Source: Sulfurimonas gotlandica GD1 (GTDB taxonomy: Bacteria; Campylobacterota; Campylobacteria; Campylobacterales; Sulfurimonadaceae). Taken from it: a stretch of 64,000 bases of DNA. Positions 27,127 to 34,258 of this stretch are shown here, piece after piece (position 1 is the stretch's first letter; each line of letters opens with the position of its first letter). The notes beneath the pieces were generated by a model. It worked only from the letters and a program-made list of their open reading frames with translations. It ran no database searches and was not told the origin of the DNA. Position numbers and translations under genes: made by a program. Where the stretch lies: NCBI RefSeq assembly GCF_000242915.1, contig NZ_AFRZ01000001.1, positions 744,001-808,000 on the forward strand, written 5' to 3'.

Positions 27127-27481
27127 TGGCGGTTTTATAGGAGCAGTTTTAAGAGCTTACTTTAACGGCCTAATATCGCATAGAGTGCCTCATGATCTTC
27201 CATTTGGAACTCTTGGTGTAAACCTAATAGGTAGCTTTATAATGGGGATATTAGTAGCTTATTTTATGTATACAACTATTTTTTCACTTCATGCAAAATC
27301 ATTTCTATCTACTGGTATTTTAGGTGCACTTACAACTTACTCAACATTTGCTATTGAAAGTTTCTTACTCTTAGAGGGCGGTCATATATTTTTAGCAATG
27401 GCAAATATTTCACTGAATGCTTTTGGTACCATATTCATGGCTGGCGGTGGATTTTATATCGCTAAGTTTTTTTTAAAATAA
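27089..27481 (+). CDS. crcB: CrcB/Fluc fluoride ion channel
   Basis: A 130-residue four-helix membrane protein that exports fluoride as a dimer. Family signatures are SGGFIGAVLRAYFNG (about 13-27), GVNLIGSFIMGIL (about 44-56) and the central break TYSTFAIESFLL. Three consecutive ATGs start the frame; the first has AAAAGG upstream. It lies inside the 3' end of plsC by 38 bp, so no fluoride riboswitch can be directly upstream. It ends the ctpA-to-crcB run at a terminator hairpin. Confidence 0.94.
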   Translation: MMMSWQTILAIGSGGFIGAVLRAYFNGLISHRVPHDLPFGTLGVNLIGSFIMGILVAYFMYTTIFSLHAKSFLSTGILGALTTYSTFAIESFLLLEGGHIFLAMANISLNAFGTIFMAGGGFYIAKFFLK

Positions 27482-27496
27482 TTACATAGTAAATCT

Positions 27497-27514
27497 CGAA
27501 AAATAAATTTTTCG
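27497..27514. terminator. Bidirectional terminator between crcB and ABC ATPase gene
   Basis: CGAAAAA-TAAA-TTTTTCG, a 7-bp stem with A- and T-runs on both sides, in the 54 bp between convergent stops. Confidence 0.7.
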
Positions 27515-27535
27515 TAGCTTTAGTGCGTAACATAG

Positions 27536-28105
27536 TTATAACATAATAATCTCATCTGCACACCACTTTGCAAGCTCTAAGTCATGTGTAATAAGAAGCA
27601 TTCCCATCTCATCAAGAGAATTCATAAGCATATTCATAACTTCCAACTGTATAACGTTGTCTAGTGCTGATGTAGGTTCATCTAGAAGTAAAACATCCGG
27701 TTTCATAAGCATAGCTCGTAGGATTGAAGCACGCTGTAGCTGCCCTCCTGATAGTTCATGTGGCAGTTTTAGCAGAAGTTCATAATCAAGATTCAGACTT
27801 TTTAAGTAAGCGTGAATCTCATCTGTATTAGCCACATCCTCTATCTGATTTAGTAGTGAGTAACTTGGATGAAAAGAGCTATATGGATCTTGGAAAACTT
27901 CAGAAGCTTTCTCGCACTCTATAGTCCCGCTAAGTGGTTTTAAGTTTTTTAGTATCAACTCAAAGAGCGTACTCTTTCCAGCTCCACTAGCTCCAACTAT
28001 AGCTTTAATCTCACCTTTTTTTAAACTGATTGAAAGATCATTAAAAAGTAAAAAATCTTTTTTATACCCAAAAGATAAATTTTTAACTTCTAATATCTGA
28101 TTCAA
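27536..28105 (-). CDS. ABC transporter ATP-binding protein (peptide/nickel type)
   Basis: A 189-residue nucleotide-binding protein with Walker A GASGAGKST (about 38-46), Q-loop VFQDPYSSFHPS, signature LSGGQLQRASILRA and Walker B VLLLDEPTSALD followed by an H-loop THDLE. The VFQDPYSSFHP segment is typical of DppF/NikE oligopeptide or nickel ATPases, but the protein lacks their usual C-terminal extension. The start is TTG (no ATG nearby). No permease or binding protein is adjacent, so it is either an orphan or works with distant partners. The dUTPase gene stop is 3 bp upstream. Confidence 0.85.
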   Translation of the reverse strand: MNQILEVKNLSFGYKKDFLLFNDLSISLKKGEIKAIVGASGAGKSTLFELILKNLKPLSGTIECEKASEVFQDPYSSFHPSYSLLNQIEDVANTDEIHAYLKSLNLDYELLLKLPHELSGGQLQRASILRAMLMKPDVLLLDEPTSALDNVIQLEVMNMLMNSLDEMGMLLITHDLELAKWCADEIIML

Positions 28106-28108
28106 TAA

Positions 28109-28801
28109 TCAACTCTTTGTAAGCGCTAAATATAGTTTAGTTAGTTCTTTATAAAGAACATCTGGCTGAATATCACCATTTTCTTCCCAGATGTGCTTCA
28201 TAATAACATTGTCTTCTGTACCATCCCATACTTTAATGTAAGAACCATCTTTATAGCCATTATCTTGACGAAACTGATTTAAAATATTTTTGCCAACATA
28301 TAGACGATAAAGAGTCTCTAGATCAAGACCACTCATAATAACTAAATCAAAGAAATCTGATATTAAAGCATCTAAATCCAATTCATCTTTGGAAAGAGAT
28401 GCAAGCATAATATTTTCAACATTGGCAATGATATCCTTTTGAGATGCAAATAATTCACTTTTTTTATCTATATTTGAAAAACTGTTCATGCTTGATATAT
28501 TTATAGCTAAGTCTTCTATTTGGCCTCTTAGAGTTTGTGAATAATTTTCAATAGCTAAACTCATTATAAAATGCCATACATCTACAACTTCAATCTGTAA
28601 GTTATCCCAATCAGGTTCTTGATTTATACTTTTCCAGTGTTTCCATGAAAAACTATCAACCATCTCAGCGCATTCCATATAGATGCATCTTTTCCAGTTA
28701 ATCTCTTTTCCATTCTTAGTAACACCCTTGGTCCAGTTATCTCCATTTGTAGCATCGTTAAGTTGTGCTTGAAGTTGTAGCATAAGTAAAATTTTATCCA
28801 T
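28109..28801 (-). CDS. dut: Dimeric all-alpha dUTP diphosphatase
   Basis: Hydrolyses dUTP to dUMP, keeping uracil out of DNA. The 230-residue protein is the dimeric helical MazG-fold type found in Campylobacter rather than the trimeric beta type. The metal-binding motifs are ECAEMVDS (about 43-50) and EVVDVWHF (about 74-81), with FSWKHWK between. It is just upstream of the ABC ATPase gene. Length and motifs fit the family well. Confidence 0.92.
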   Translation of the reverse strand: MDKILLMLQLQAQLNDATNGDNWTKGVTKNGKEINWKRCIYMECAEMVDSFSWKHWKSINQEPDWDNLQIEVVDVWHFIMSLAIENYSQTLRGQIEDLAINISSMNSFSNIDKKSELFASQKDIIANVENIMLASLSKDELDLDALISDFFDLVIMSGLDLETLYRLYVGKNILNQFRQDNGYKDGSYIKVWDGTEDNVIMKHIWEENGDIQPDVLYKELTKLYLALTKS

Positions 28802-28878
28802 AGGTATATCTCTTTATGTAATTTAATTCGTTTATTTTATCTAATATGCTAGAATTCCCTACTTAAAGAGAGAGATTT

Positions 28879-29052
28879 ATGAAAAGAATTAACTGTAGAA
28901 GATGCCAATTTTATTTTGTAACATGGGAAAAGAATCAGCCTCATGGATGCAGAGCTTATGGCTTTAAAGCACCTCAGATTCCATCTCTTGTAGTTTTTCA
29001 AAGTAGTGGTATGGATTGTTCTCTGTTTAAAGAAAAGGCTCCTGTAAAATAA
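28879..29052 (+). CDS. Small conserved four-cysteine protein (57 aa)
   Basis: A short frame: ATG 28879, TAA 29050-29052, with GAGAGAG just before the start. The product begins MKRINCRRCQFYFVTWEKNQ and has CRRC (Cys6, Cys9), HGC (Cys24) and Cys47, a plausible zinc site. I recall similar roughly 55-60-residue proteins in diverse bacteria, with the HGCRAYGF segment conserved; function unknown to me. It is divergent from dut and its last 26 bp overlap the convergent PNPOx-like gene. Confidence 0.75.
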   Translation: MKRINCRRCQFYFVTWEKNQPHGCRAYGFKAPQIPSLVVFQSSGMDCSLFKEKAPVK

Positions 29053-29452
29053 TCTTCTTCCCAAATCCAAGATTATTATCTGTCATTTTAAAGTAATTTA
29101 TTTTTATCTTCCATAGCTTTGGCATCATAGCAAGAGCATATGGAAATGTTTTAAAATAAAGCTTTTTAAGAGCCTCATCCTCTAATATAGAAAAAGTTCC
29201 CCTAAACTGCAAACCCTGAATCTTACCAACCGTTTTCGTCTCTAAAACAACACTTCCGGCTACATTTGGATTTTTTATAATATTTTGTATGTGAGTTGTC
29301 TCATCACTGCTTGCAACGACAAAAGAAACCTCTTTTTCATCAAATGCATAAAAGAGGTTGCAGACACTAAGTTCTAACTCAGCCGAAGTGGCAAGACTCA
29401 TCACATGGTGCTGTTTTATAAAGTTTACGATTTTTTCTAAATCACTCTTCAT
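29027..29452 (-). CDS. PNPOx-like split-barrel flavin protein (HutZ/YhbP-like)
   Basis: A 141-residue protein with the pyridoxamine-phosphate-oxidase-like split barrel: IKQHHVMSLATSAELELSVCNLFYAFDEKEVSFVV at the start and a GKIQGLQFRGTFSIL strand later. Members include UPF0306/YhbP and haem-degrading HutZ; the exact ligand cannot be read from sequence. It overlaps the small Cys protein gene at the 3' end, and follows the 73-residue gene at 29456 head to tail on the same strand. Confidence 0.8.
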   Translation of the reverse strand: MKSDLEKIVNFIKQHHVMSLATSAELELSVCNLFYAFDEKEVSFVVASSDETTHIQNIIKNPNVAGSVVLETKTVGKIQGLQFRGTFSILEDEALKKLYFKTFPYALAMMPKLWKIKINYFKMTDNNLGFGKKIILQEPFL

Positions 29453-29455
29453 GAC

Positions 29456-29677
29456 TCAAGACTGAAACATAAAGTCTTCTAAGCCTTCTGCATCTGTTAT
29501 ATCTCTTTTGTTTAACAAAAGCTGACCGATATCATCTTCCGCTAACATATTATATATCTCTCTAGGGCCGCTCATATTGTAATAACTTTTTACAAAATCG
29601 ATAGCTACCTGAAGCTTGTCTTCTTTACCGCTGAATTTTTTAAACTCTTTGTACTCATCCCAATCAAATGCTGCCAA
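29456..29677 (-). CDS. Small acidic protein of unknown function (73 aa)
   Basis: Start is TTG at 29677, supported by AGGAA 6-7 nt upstream; there is no nearby in-frame ATG. The product (MAAFDWDEYKEFKKFSG start, GLEDFMFQS end) is helical and acidic with no motif I know. It sits between ovoB and the PNPOx-like gene on the same strand with 3-bp spacing to the latter, so it is probably cotranscribed with the ovothiol genes. Moderate support as a real gene. Confidence 0.6.
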   Translation of the reverse strand: MAAFDWDEYKEFKKFSGKEDKLQVAIDFVKSYYNMSGPREIYNMLAEDDIGQLLLNKRDITDAEGLEDFMFQS

Positions 29678-29697
29678 TGTATTTCCTAGTATTATAA

Positions 29698-30894
29698 TTA
29701 TTTGCGATATTTTAGCGAAAGTGCTTTGTCTAATCGCTTAATCACTTCTAACATTTTTGTAGTAGAGACTGCAAAATTCAGTCTCATAAAGCCATCACCC
29801 TCTCTACCAAAGCTAAGACCTGCATTCAAACCGAGCTTCGCTTCTTTTATAAAAAAGCTTCTAAGGGCTCGATTATTGAGTCCCATACCTCTACAATCCA
29901 ACCAAGCCAAATACGTAGCTTCTATAGGTGTCACTTTAATCTGATCACTATATTTCTCACACAGTTCTAACAACATAGTATAGTTATTCAACAAATGCTC
30001 TTTTAAATCTTCTAGCCACTCTTTTCCTTGGCTATATGCAGCCTCAAAAGCCACATGACTTAGAGCTGAACCTTGTGCAAAATGAACACGTTTGTAAGAC
30101 TTTAAAAACTTTTCTTTTAACTCTTTATTAGTTATTGCAACACTGCTCATTGCAAAACCGGCCATATTAAAAGTCTTTCCGACTCCTATAGCTGTGACAG
30201 TTATACCTCTTGCTTCTTGTGAAAGAGATGCAAAAGGAATGTGCTTGTTTGGAGCGTAGACCAAATCAGAATGTATCTCATCACTAAAGACTACAATATT
30301 GTGTTCTAAACAGATTTCTAAAATCTCTTCAAGCTCTTCTCTTTTCCAGACTCTTCCAACTGGATTATGCGGTGAGCAAAGAAGCAGAAGTTTTGTTTTA
30401 TCATCTATTTTTGATTTCAAGTCTTCTATGTCAAAAACATATTTTCCATCTATATTTTGTTTTAGAGGGTTCTTTAATAGTTCTCTATTATTTTCAATAA
30501 CACTATGAAAAAATGGAGGGTAAACAGGTGTTTGAACTATTACCTTATCTCCTTCCTCACTAAAAGCATTTATAACTAAACCCATAGATGCAACAACAGA
30601 GTGAGAATATATCATATCTTCCAACTCAAACTCTATACCATGCTCATTTTTCATCCACTCAATCTGAGCTTTAAATGCAGTTGTAGGAAACTCTTCATAA
30701 CCGACTATAGAGTGTTCTAACCTTTTTTTAACAGCTTCTATGACGAAAGGAGGCGTGTCTATATCCATATCTGCTACCCAGACAGGCATCACGTCATTTG
30801 TTCCAAATAATGATTCTCTTAAAGTGTATTTCTCTGCATTTGTATCTTTTCTGCAAGCAGACTCTGTGAAGTTATATTTCAACGTTTTTTCCAA
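29698..30894 (-). CDS. ovoB: PLP-dependent C-S lyase, probable ovothiol lyase OvoB (MalY/PatB type)
   Basis: A 398-residue aminotransferase-fold enzyme with Lys240 (IGVGKTFNMAGF) as the PLP Schiff base and Asp205 in FSDEIHSD, of the MalY/PatB cystathionine beta-lyase group. Directly after ovoA with a 16-bp overlap, it is most simply OvoB, which cleaves the 5-histidylcysteine sulfoxide made by OvoA to 5-thiohistidine. Start is TTG (30894; a second TTG 12 bp later is possible). Without the neighbour it would be called cystathionine beta-lyase. Confidence 0.8.
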   Translation of the reverse strand: MEKTLKYNFTESACRKDTNAEKYTLRESLFGTNDVMPVWVADMDIDTPPFVIEAVKKRLEHSIVGYEEFPTTAFKAQIEWMKNEHGIEFELEDMIYSHSVVASMGLVINAFSEEGDKVIVQTPVYPPFFHSVIENNRELLKNPLKQNIDGKYVFDIEDLKSKIDDKTKLLLLCSPHNPVGRVWKREELEEILEICLEHNIVVFSDEIHSDLVYAPNKHIPFASLSQEARGITVTAIGVGKTFNMAGFAMSSVAITNKELKEKFLKSYKRVHFAQGSALSHVAFEAAYSQGKEWLEDLKEHLLNNYTMLLELCEKYSDQIKVTPIEATYLAWLDCRGMGLNNRALRSFFIKEAKLGLNAGLSFGREGDGFMRLNFAVSTTKMLEVIKRLDKALSLKYRK

Positions 30895-32978
30895 ATACTA
30901 ACTTGTGATATCGTATGCTGATATTTTCTTGCGGTCTCTTTTATAACAAAATCTAAATCTTGAACATGCAAGAGTTCAAACTTATCACTCATAACATTTT
31001 TAAGACTATCAAGAGTTTTAACTTCAACACCGTTTGAATCTACATATCCGCCAAGCCATAACTCTTTTTGAGTTGAGCTCTCTTGCCATGTATATGGTGA
31101 AGTTAAGATAAGAACTCCATCTTCATTTAATCTCTCATCGACTGTGTCTAAAAATAGTCTGGGGTTGTAAAGTCTGTCTATCAGATTTGTCGCAATTATC
31201 AGATCGTAAGAGTTAAAATTTGGCTTTAGATTACAAGCATCTCCTTGCCAAAAAGAGACTTTATCTCTTAGGTTCTCATACCCTAACTCTTCTATAGTAA
31301 CTTTTTTGTTTACTACTAAATCACCCTCTTCTTTTGAGGTAAATGCTACAAAACCATTGTCTTTTAAATTTGCTCCAACTTGTACAAAACGAACAGAAAA
31401 GTCGATTCCTTCAACCTCATCAAAATCTTTCGCAAGTTCATACGTAGCACGTCCTGTCGCACAACCGAGGTCTAAGGCTTTGCCTTTTTTAGTTGCAAAC
31501 TTTGAGGCTATCTTTGCACACTCAATAGCAAAGTTACTTACTCCAAAGTGAGTATCACCATACTGAAACTCACAATACTGAGATACCAGATCATCACTCT
31601 CATAAATATCTATTTCTTCATCATTAGAATTTTCAGAGATAACATATCTAAATCCGGCGAATTGAGGAAAATGTTTTCTAAAAGCATAACGAGAGTGTTT
31701 CATGATTAAGTTTCCGCTACTCGCCCATGATGAACCAAGTATTAGAGCATGTTTATCATCAAAAGTTGGAACGGAAAAGTCATCATAAGCCGGATGAATT
31801 TCAAAGCCTTCAAAGCCTCTTATCGGAGTACGACTCCACTGCCAAACATTTCCAACTACATCATAGATGCCGTTAAAGCTAAACTCATTTACAGGACAAG
31901 AACTTGCATAGTGATAGAAGTTCAAGTTTGCTCTGCTCTCATGAAAATCTGGCAAATCTTGTAATCCTGATTGATTATATATTGCTCTATACTCTGCTTC
32001 ACTAGGAAGAGAATAAATCACACCATCTTTTTGACTCTTGTATCTACAAAAAGCCTCTGCTTCAAGAGCATTGACATCTACGGGCCAATCAAGTGGCATC
32101 TCTATTAATTTAGAAATAGTTCTGTACCTATAATCTCCATTTTCTAAAACCCAAAAAGTCGGATATGCAGCTTTAGAATCTTTTAAAAACTCTCTTCCTT
32201 CATCGTCCCAAAACTCTTCTGTTTCGTAGCCACCATCTTTGACAAACTCCATATACTCGCTATTACTAACAAGATACTTTGAAGTTTTAAACTCTTTTAC
32301 ATCTTCTTCATAAGTGCCATATTCGTTATCCCAACCATAAAGATGATGGGTCTTCTCTTTGCCAAGTTCTATATGTTGAGCTTTTATACTTAACATCTCG
32401 TTTTTAGGTGCAGCAGAGCTATGAGAGCAGGCTTTAAATTCATCCACTTCTTTAATAAACTCCAGTGGCATCTGAGTATGAAGTACTAATGATGTCTCTA
32501 TATGGATTCTCTCATGCTCTATCCCCATAAGAATAACCCACATATCAGACTCTTGTGAAATTGGAAGATTTAAAGGCAGTGTTATTATTAGCTCATCGAC
32601 AAGCCCTCTAACTTTAGTTCGATACTCTCTAACCTCATCAACTTTAGGCCAAGAGTAGTTTTTAGAATCAACATCATCCCATGACATTTCATCAACGCCG
32701 ACAGCAAAAACAGACTCAAAATTTGCGTCTACTCTTTCGTTTATTACTTTCATACTAATTAGTTTATTTACAAAAAAAGTTGCCGTATGTCCAAAATAAA
32801 ATATCATTGGATGGCGAGTTATTTCTGACTTTCTATAAAATACATCATCATTTTTAAGTAGTTCAAACACTTTTTCAAATAGACTAAATGTGTTATGAAA
32901 ATAGTCTCTTATTTCTTGACGCTTATTTTGTATATCGTTTCCATTAAGCGTCACTGGATACATACTAAGATTACTCAA
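30879..32978 (-). CDS. ovoA: 5-histidylcysteine sulfoxide synthase / 5-thiohistidine methyltransferase OvoA
   Basis: A 699-residue fusion that makes ovothiol, a thiol-histidine antioxidant. Domains: DinB-like iron site (about 15-170) with His64 and the HX3HXE motif His155-His159-Glu161; FGE-sulfatase-like domain (about 195-435, GNVWQWSRTPIRGFEGFE); SAM-dependent N-methyltransferase (about 490-640, LDLGCATGRATYE). This three-part layout is diagnostic of OvoA as opposed to EgtB. The start may be TTG 32978 (AAAGG upstream) or ATG 32963. Its start is only 32 bp from divergent pgeF. Followed by ovoB. Confidence 0.92.
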   Translation of the reverse strand: MSNLSMYPVTLNGNDIQNKRQEIRDYFHNTFSLFEKVFELLKNDDVFYRKSEITRHPMIFYFGHTATFFVNKLISMKVINERVDANFESVFAVGVDEMSWDDVDSKNYSWPKVDEVREYRTKVRGLVDELIITLPLNLPISQESDMWVILMGIEHERIHIETSLVLHTQMPLEFIKEVDEFKACSHSSAAPKNEMLSIKAQHIELGKEKTHHLYGWDNEYGTYEEDVKEFKTSKYLVSNSEYMEFVKDGGYETEEFWDDEGREFLKDSKAAYPTFWVLENGDYRYRTISKLIEMPLDWPVDVNALEAEAFCRYKSQKDGVIYSLPSEAEYRAIYNQSGLQDLPDFHESRANLNFYHYASSCPVNEFSFNGIYDVVGNVWQWSRTPIRGFEGFEIHPAYDDFSVPTFDDKHALILGSSWASSGNLIMKHSRYAFRKHFPQFAGFRYVISENSNDEEIDIYESDDLVSQYCEFQYGDTHFGVSNFAIECAKIASKFATKKGKALDLGCATGRATYELAKDFDEVEGIDFSVRFVQVGANLKDNGFVAFTSKEEGDLVVNKKVTIEELGYENLRDKVSFWQGDACNLKPNFNSYDLIIATNLIDRLYNPRLFLDTVDERLNEDGVLILTSPYTWQESSTQKELWLGGYVDSNGVEVKTLDSLKNVMSDKFELLHVQDLDFVIKETARKYQHTISQVSIWKKR

Positions 32979-32998
32979 ATTAAGCCTTTAAATTTTGT

Positions 32999-33004
32999 TA
33001 TAAT
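32999..33004 (+). promoter_or_regulatory. -10 element 6 nt before pgeF start (possible leaderless mRNA)
   Basis: TATAAT ends 6 nt before the ATG at 33011 and there is no ribosome-binding site between. Only 32 bp separate this start from the ovoA start on the other strand. Confidence 0.5.
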
Positions 33005-33010
33005 CATTAT

Positions 33011-33778
33011 ATGAAAATTTATCAAAGTACTATATTAAATAATTTCCCAAACTTAACTCATGCATTTACTACTAAGGATGGAGGAGTAAGCAAAACTCCA
33101 TACAACTCTCTGAATCTTGCTTTTCATGTACAAGACAATCCTCAAGACGTACTCTCGAACCATGAAAAGTTAGCAAACGAGATAGAGTATGACAGAAGAA
33201 CACTTGTTCACATGAAGCAAGTTCATTCTAATATAGTCCACACTGTTGGCCCTAAAGATAATTTTGATAATCCACCAACTTGTGATGCTCTCATAACAGA
33301 TAGAAAAAACACCCCTCTTATGGTTATGATCGCAGACTGTAGTCCTATCCTCTTTTATGATGAGGAAAAAGAGGTTATTGCAGTTGCACATGCTGGAAGA
33401 CAAGGTGCATTTAAAAATATAGTTCAAAATGTTATCAACACCTTTACTAATATCTATGACTCTCATGCACAAAATATATCTGTAACAATTGGTGCCAGTA
33501 TTGGTGTTTGTTGTTATGAAGTTGGGGGTGAAATTTATGAAGAAGCTAAAAAACTGAAACTAGATTATGCAATAGAAAAAAGAGATAATAGTTTTTATCT
33601 CGATGTTAGTAAAATCTTAAAAACTCAACTACTTACATCTGCTATAAAAGAAGTAAACATTGAAGTATCAGATGAGTGCACATGTTGCAAACATGATAAA
33701 TATTTTTCTTACAGAGCTGATGGGACTACAGGAAGATTTTGTGGAGTTTTGATGATGAATAATTCGAAGGATAAATAA
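33011..33778 (+). CDS. pgeF: Peptidoglycan editing factor PgeF (YfiH, DUF152)
   Basis: A 255-residue multicopper-polyphenol-oxidase-fold protein that in E. coli removes misincorporated L-Ser from peptidoglycan precursors. Signatures: FTTKDGGVSKTPYNSLNL near the N-terminus, VHMKQVHSN (about 67), the Zn-binding AHAGRQGAFKNIV (about 125) and DECTCCKHDKYFSYR at the C-terminus. Formerly annotated as laccase or polyphenol oxidase. The stop overlaps the next start (TAATG). Probably transcribed without a leader. Confidence 0.92.
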   Translation: MKIYQSTILNNFPNLTHAFTTKDGGVSKTPYNSLNLAFHVQDNPQDVLSNHEKLANEIEYDRRTLVHMKQVHSNIVHTVGPKDNFDNPPTCDALITDRKNTPLMVMIADCSPILFYDEEKEVIAVAHAGRQGAFKNIVQNVINTFTNIYDSHAQNISVTIGASIGVCCYEVGGEIYEEAKKLKLDYAIEKRDNSFYLDVSKILKTQLLTSAIKEVNIEVSDECTCCKHDKYFSYRADGTTGRFCGVLMMNNSKDK

Positions 33779-34215
33779 TGGATATATTTTTAGAAGAAGC
33801 TATCAAAGAAGCAAAAAAAGGTTTGTCTGAAGGCGGAATTCCAATTGGTTCAGTTCTTGTAATTGACGGCAAAATTGTAGGACGAGGTCATAATAGACGT
33901 GTTCAAAATTCCAGCGCTATTTTACATGCAGAGATGGACTGTTTAGAAAATGCAGGTCGACTTAAAGCAATTGATTATAAAAGGGCAACTATATATTCTA
34001 CTCTATCTCCATGTGACATGTGCAGCGGTGCCATACTTTTGTATGGAATCAAAAGAGTCATTATTGGAGAAAATAAAACTTTTAAAGGCCCTGAAGAGTA
34101 TGTAAAGTCAAGAGGTATAGAAGTTAAAGTTGTTGATAATAAAGAGTGCTGTAATCTAATGGAATCTTTTATTAAAGCATCTCCAGAGTTATGGAATGAA
34201 GATATTGGGGAGTAA
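33778..34215 (+). CDS. Yeast-type cytosine deaminase (Fcy1-like)
   Basis: A 145-residue zinc deaminase with HAE (His50, Glu52) and SPCDMC (Cys79, Cys82). Many positions match Saccharomyces Fcy1: GRGHNRR (Asn39), TLSPCDMCSGAILLYGI, VIIGENKTFKGPEEYVKSRG (Phe102), and the C-terminal LWNEDIGE (Trp139, Asp142), which in yeast close the pyrimidine site. This makes cytosine the likely substrate, unlike bacterial CodA, which is an amidohydrolase, and unlike TadA (tRNA adenosine) or guanine deaminase. Cotranscribed with pgeF. Substrate is inferred by motif. Confidence 0.85.
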   Translation: MDIFLEEAIKEAKKGLSEGGIPIGSVLVIDGKIVGRGHNRRVQNSSAILHAEMDCLENAGRLKAIDYKRATIYSTLSPCDMCSGAILLYGIKRVIIGENKTFKGPEEYVKSRGIEVKVVDNKECCNLMESFIKASPELWNEDIGE

Positions 34216-34226
34216 AATATATCTGC

Positions 34227-34258
34227 TAGCTAAGAGAGTGCTTCTACTTTCTTAGCTA
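34227..34258. terminator. Hairpin spanning ends of convergent deaminase and dxs genes
   Basis: TAGCTAAGAGAG pairs with CTTTCTTAGCTA (11 of 12) around an 8-nt loop; it starts 12 bp after the deaminase stop and covers the dxs stop codon (34230-34232). Confidence 0.65.
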
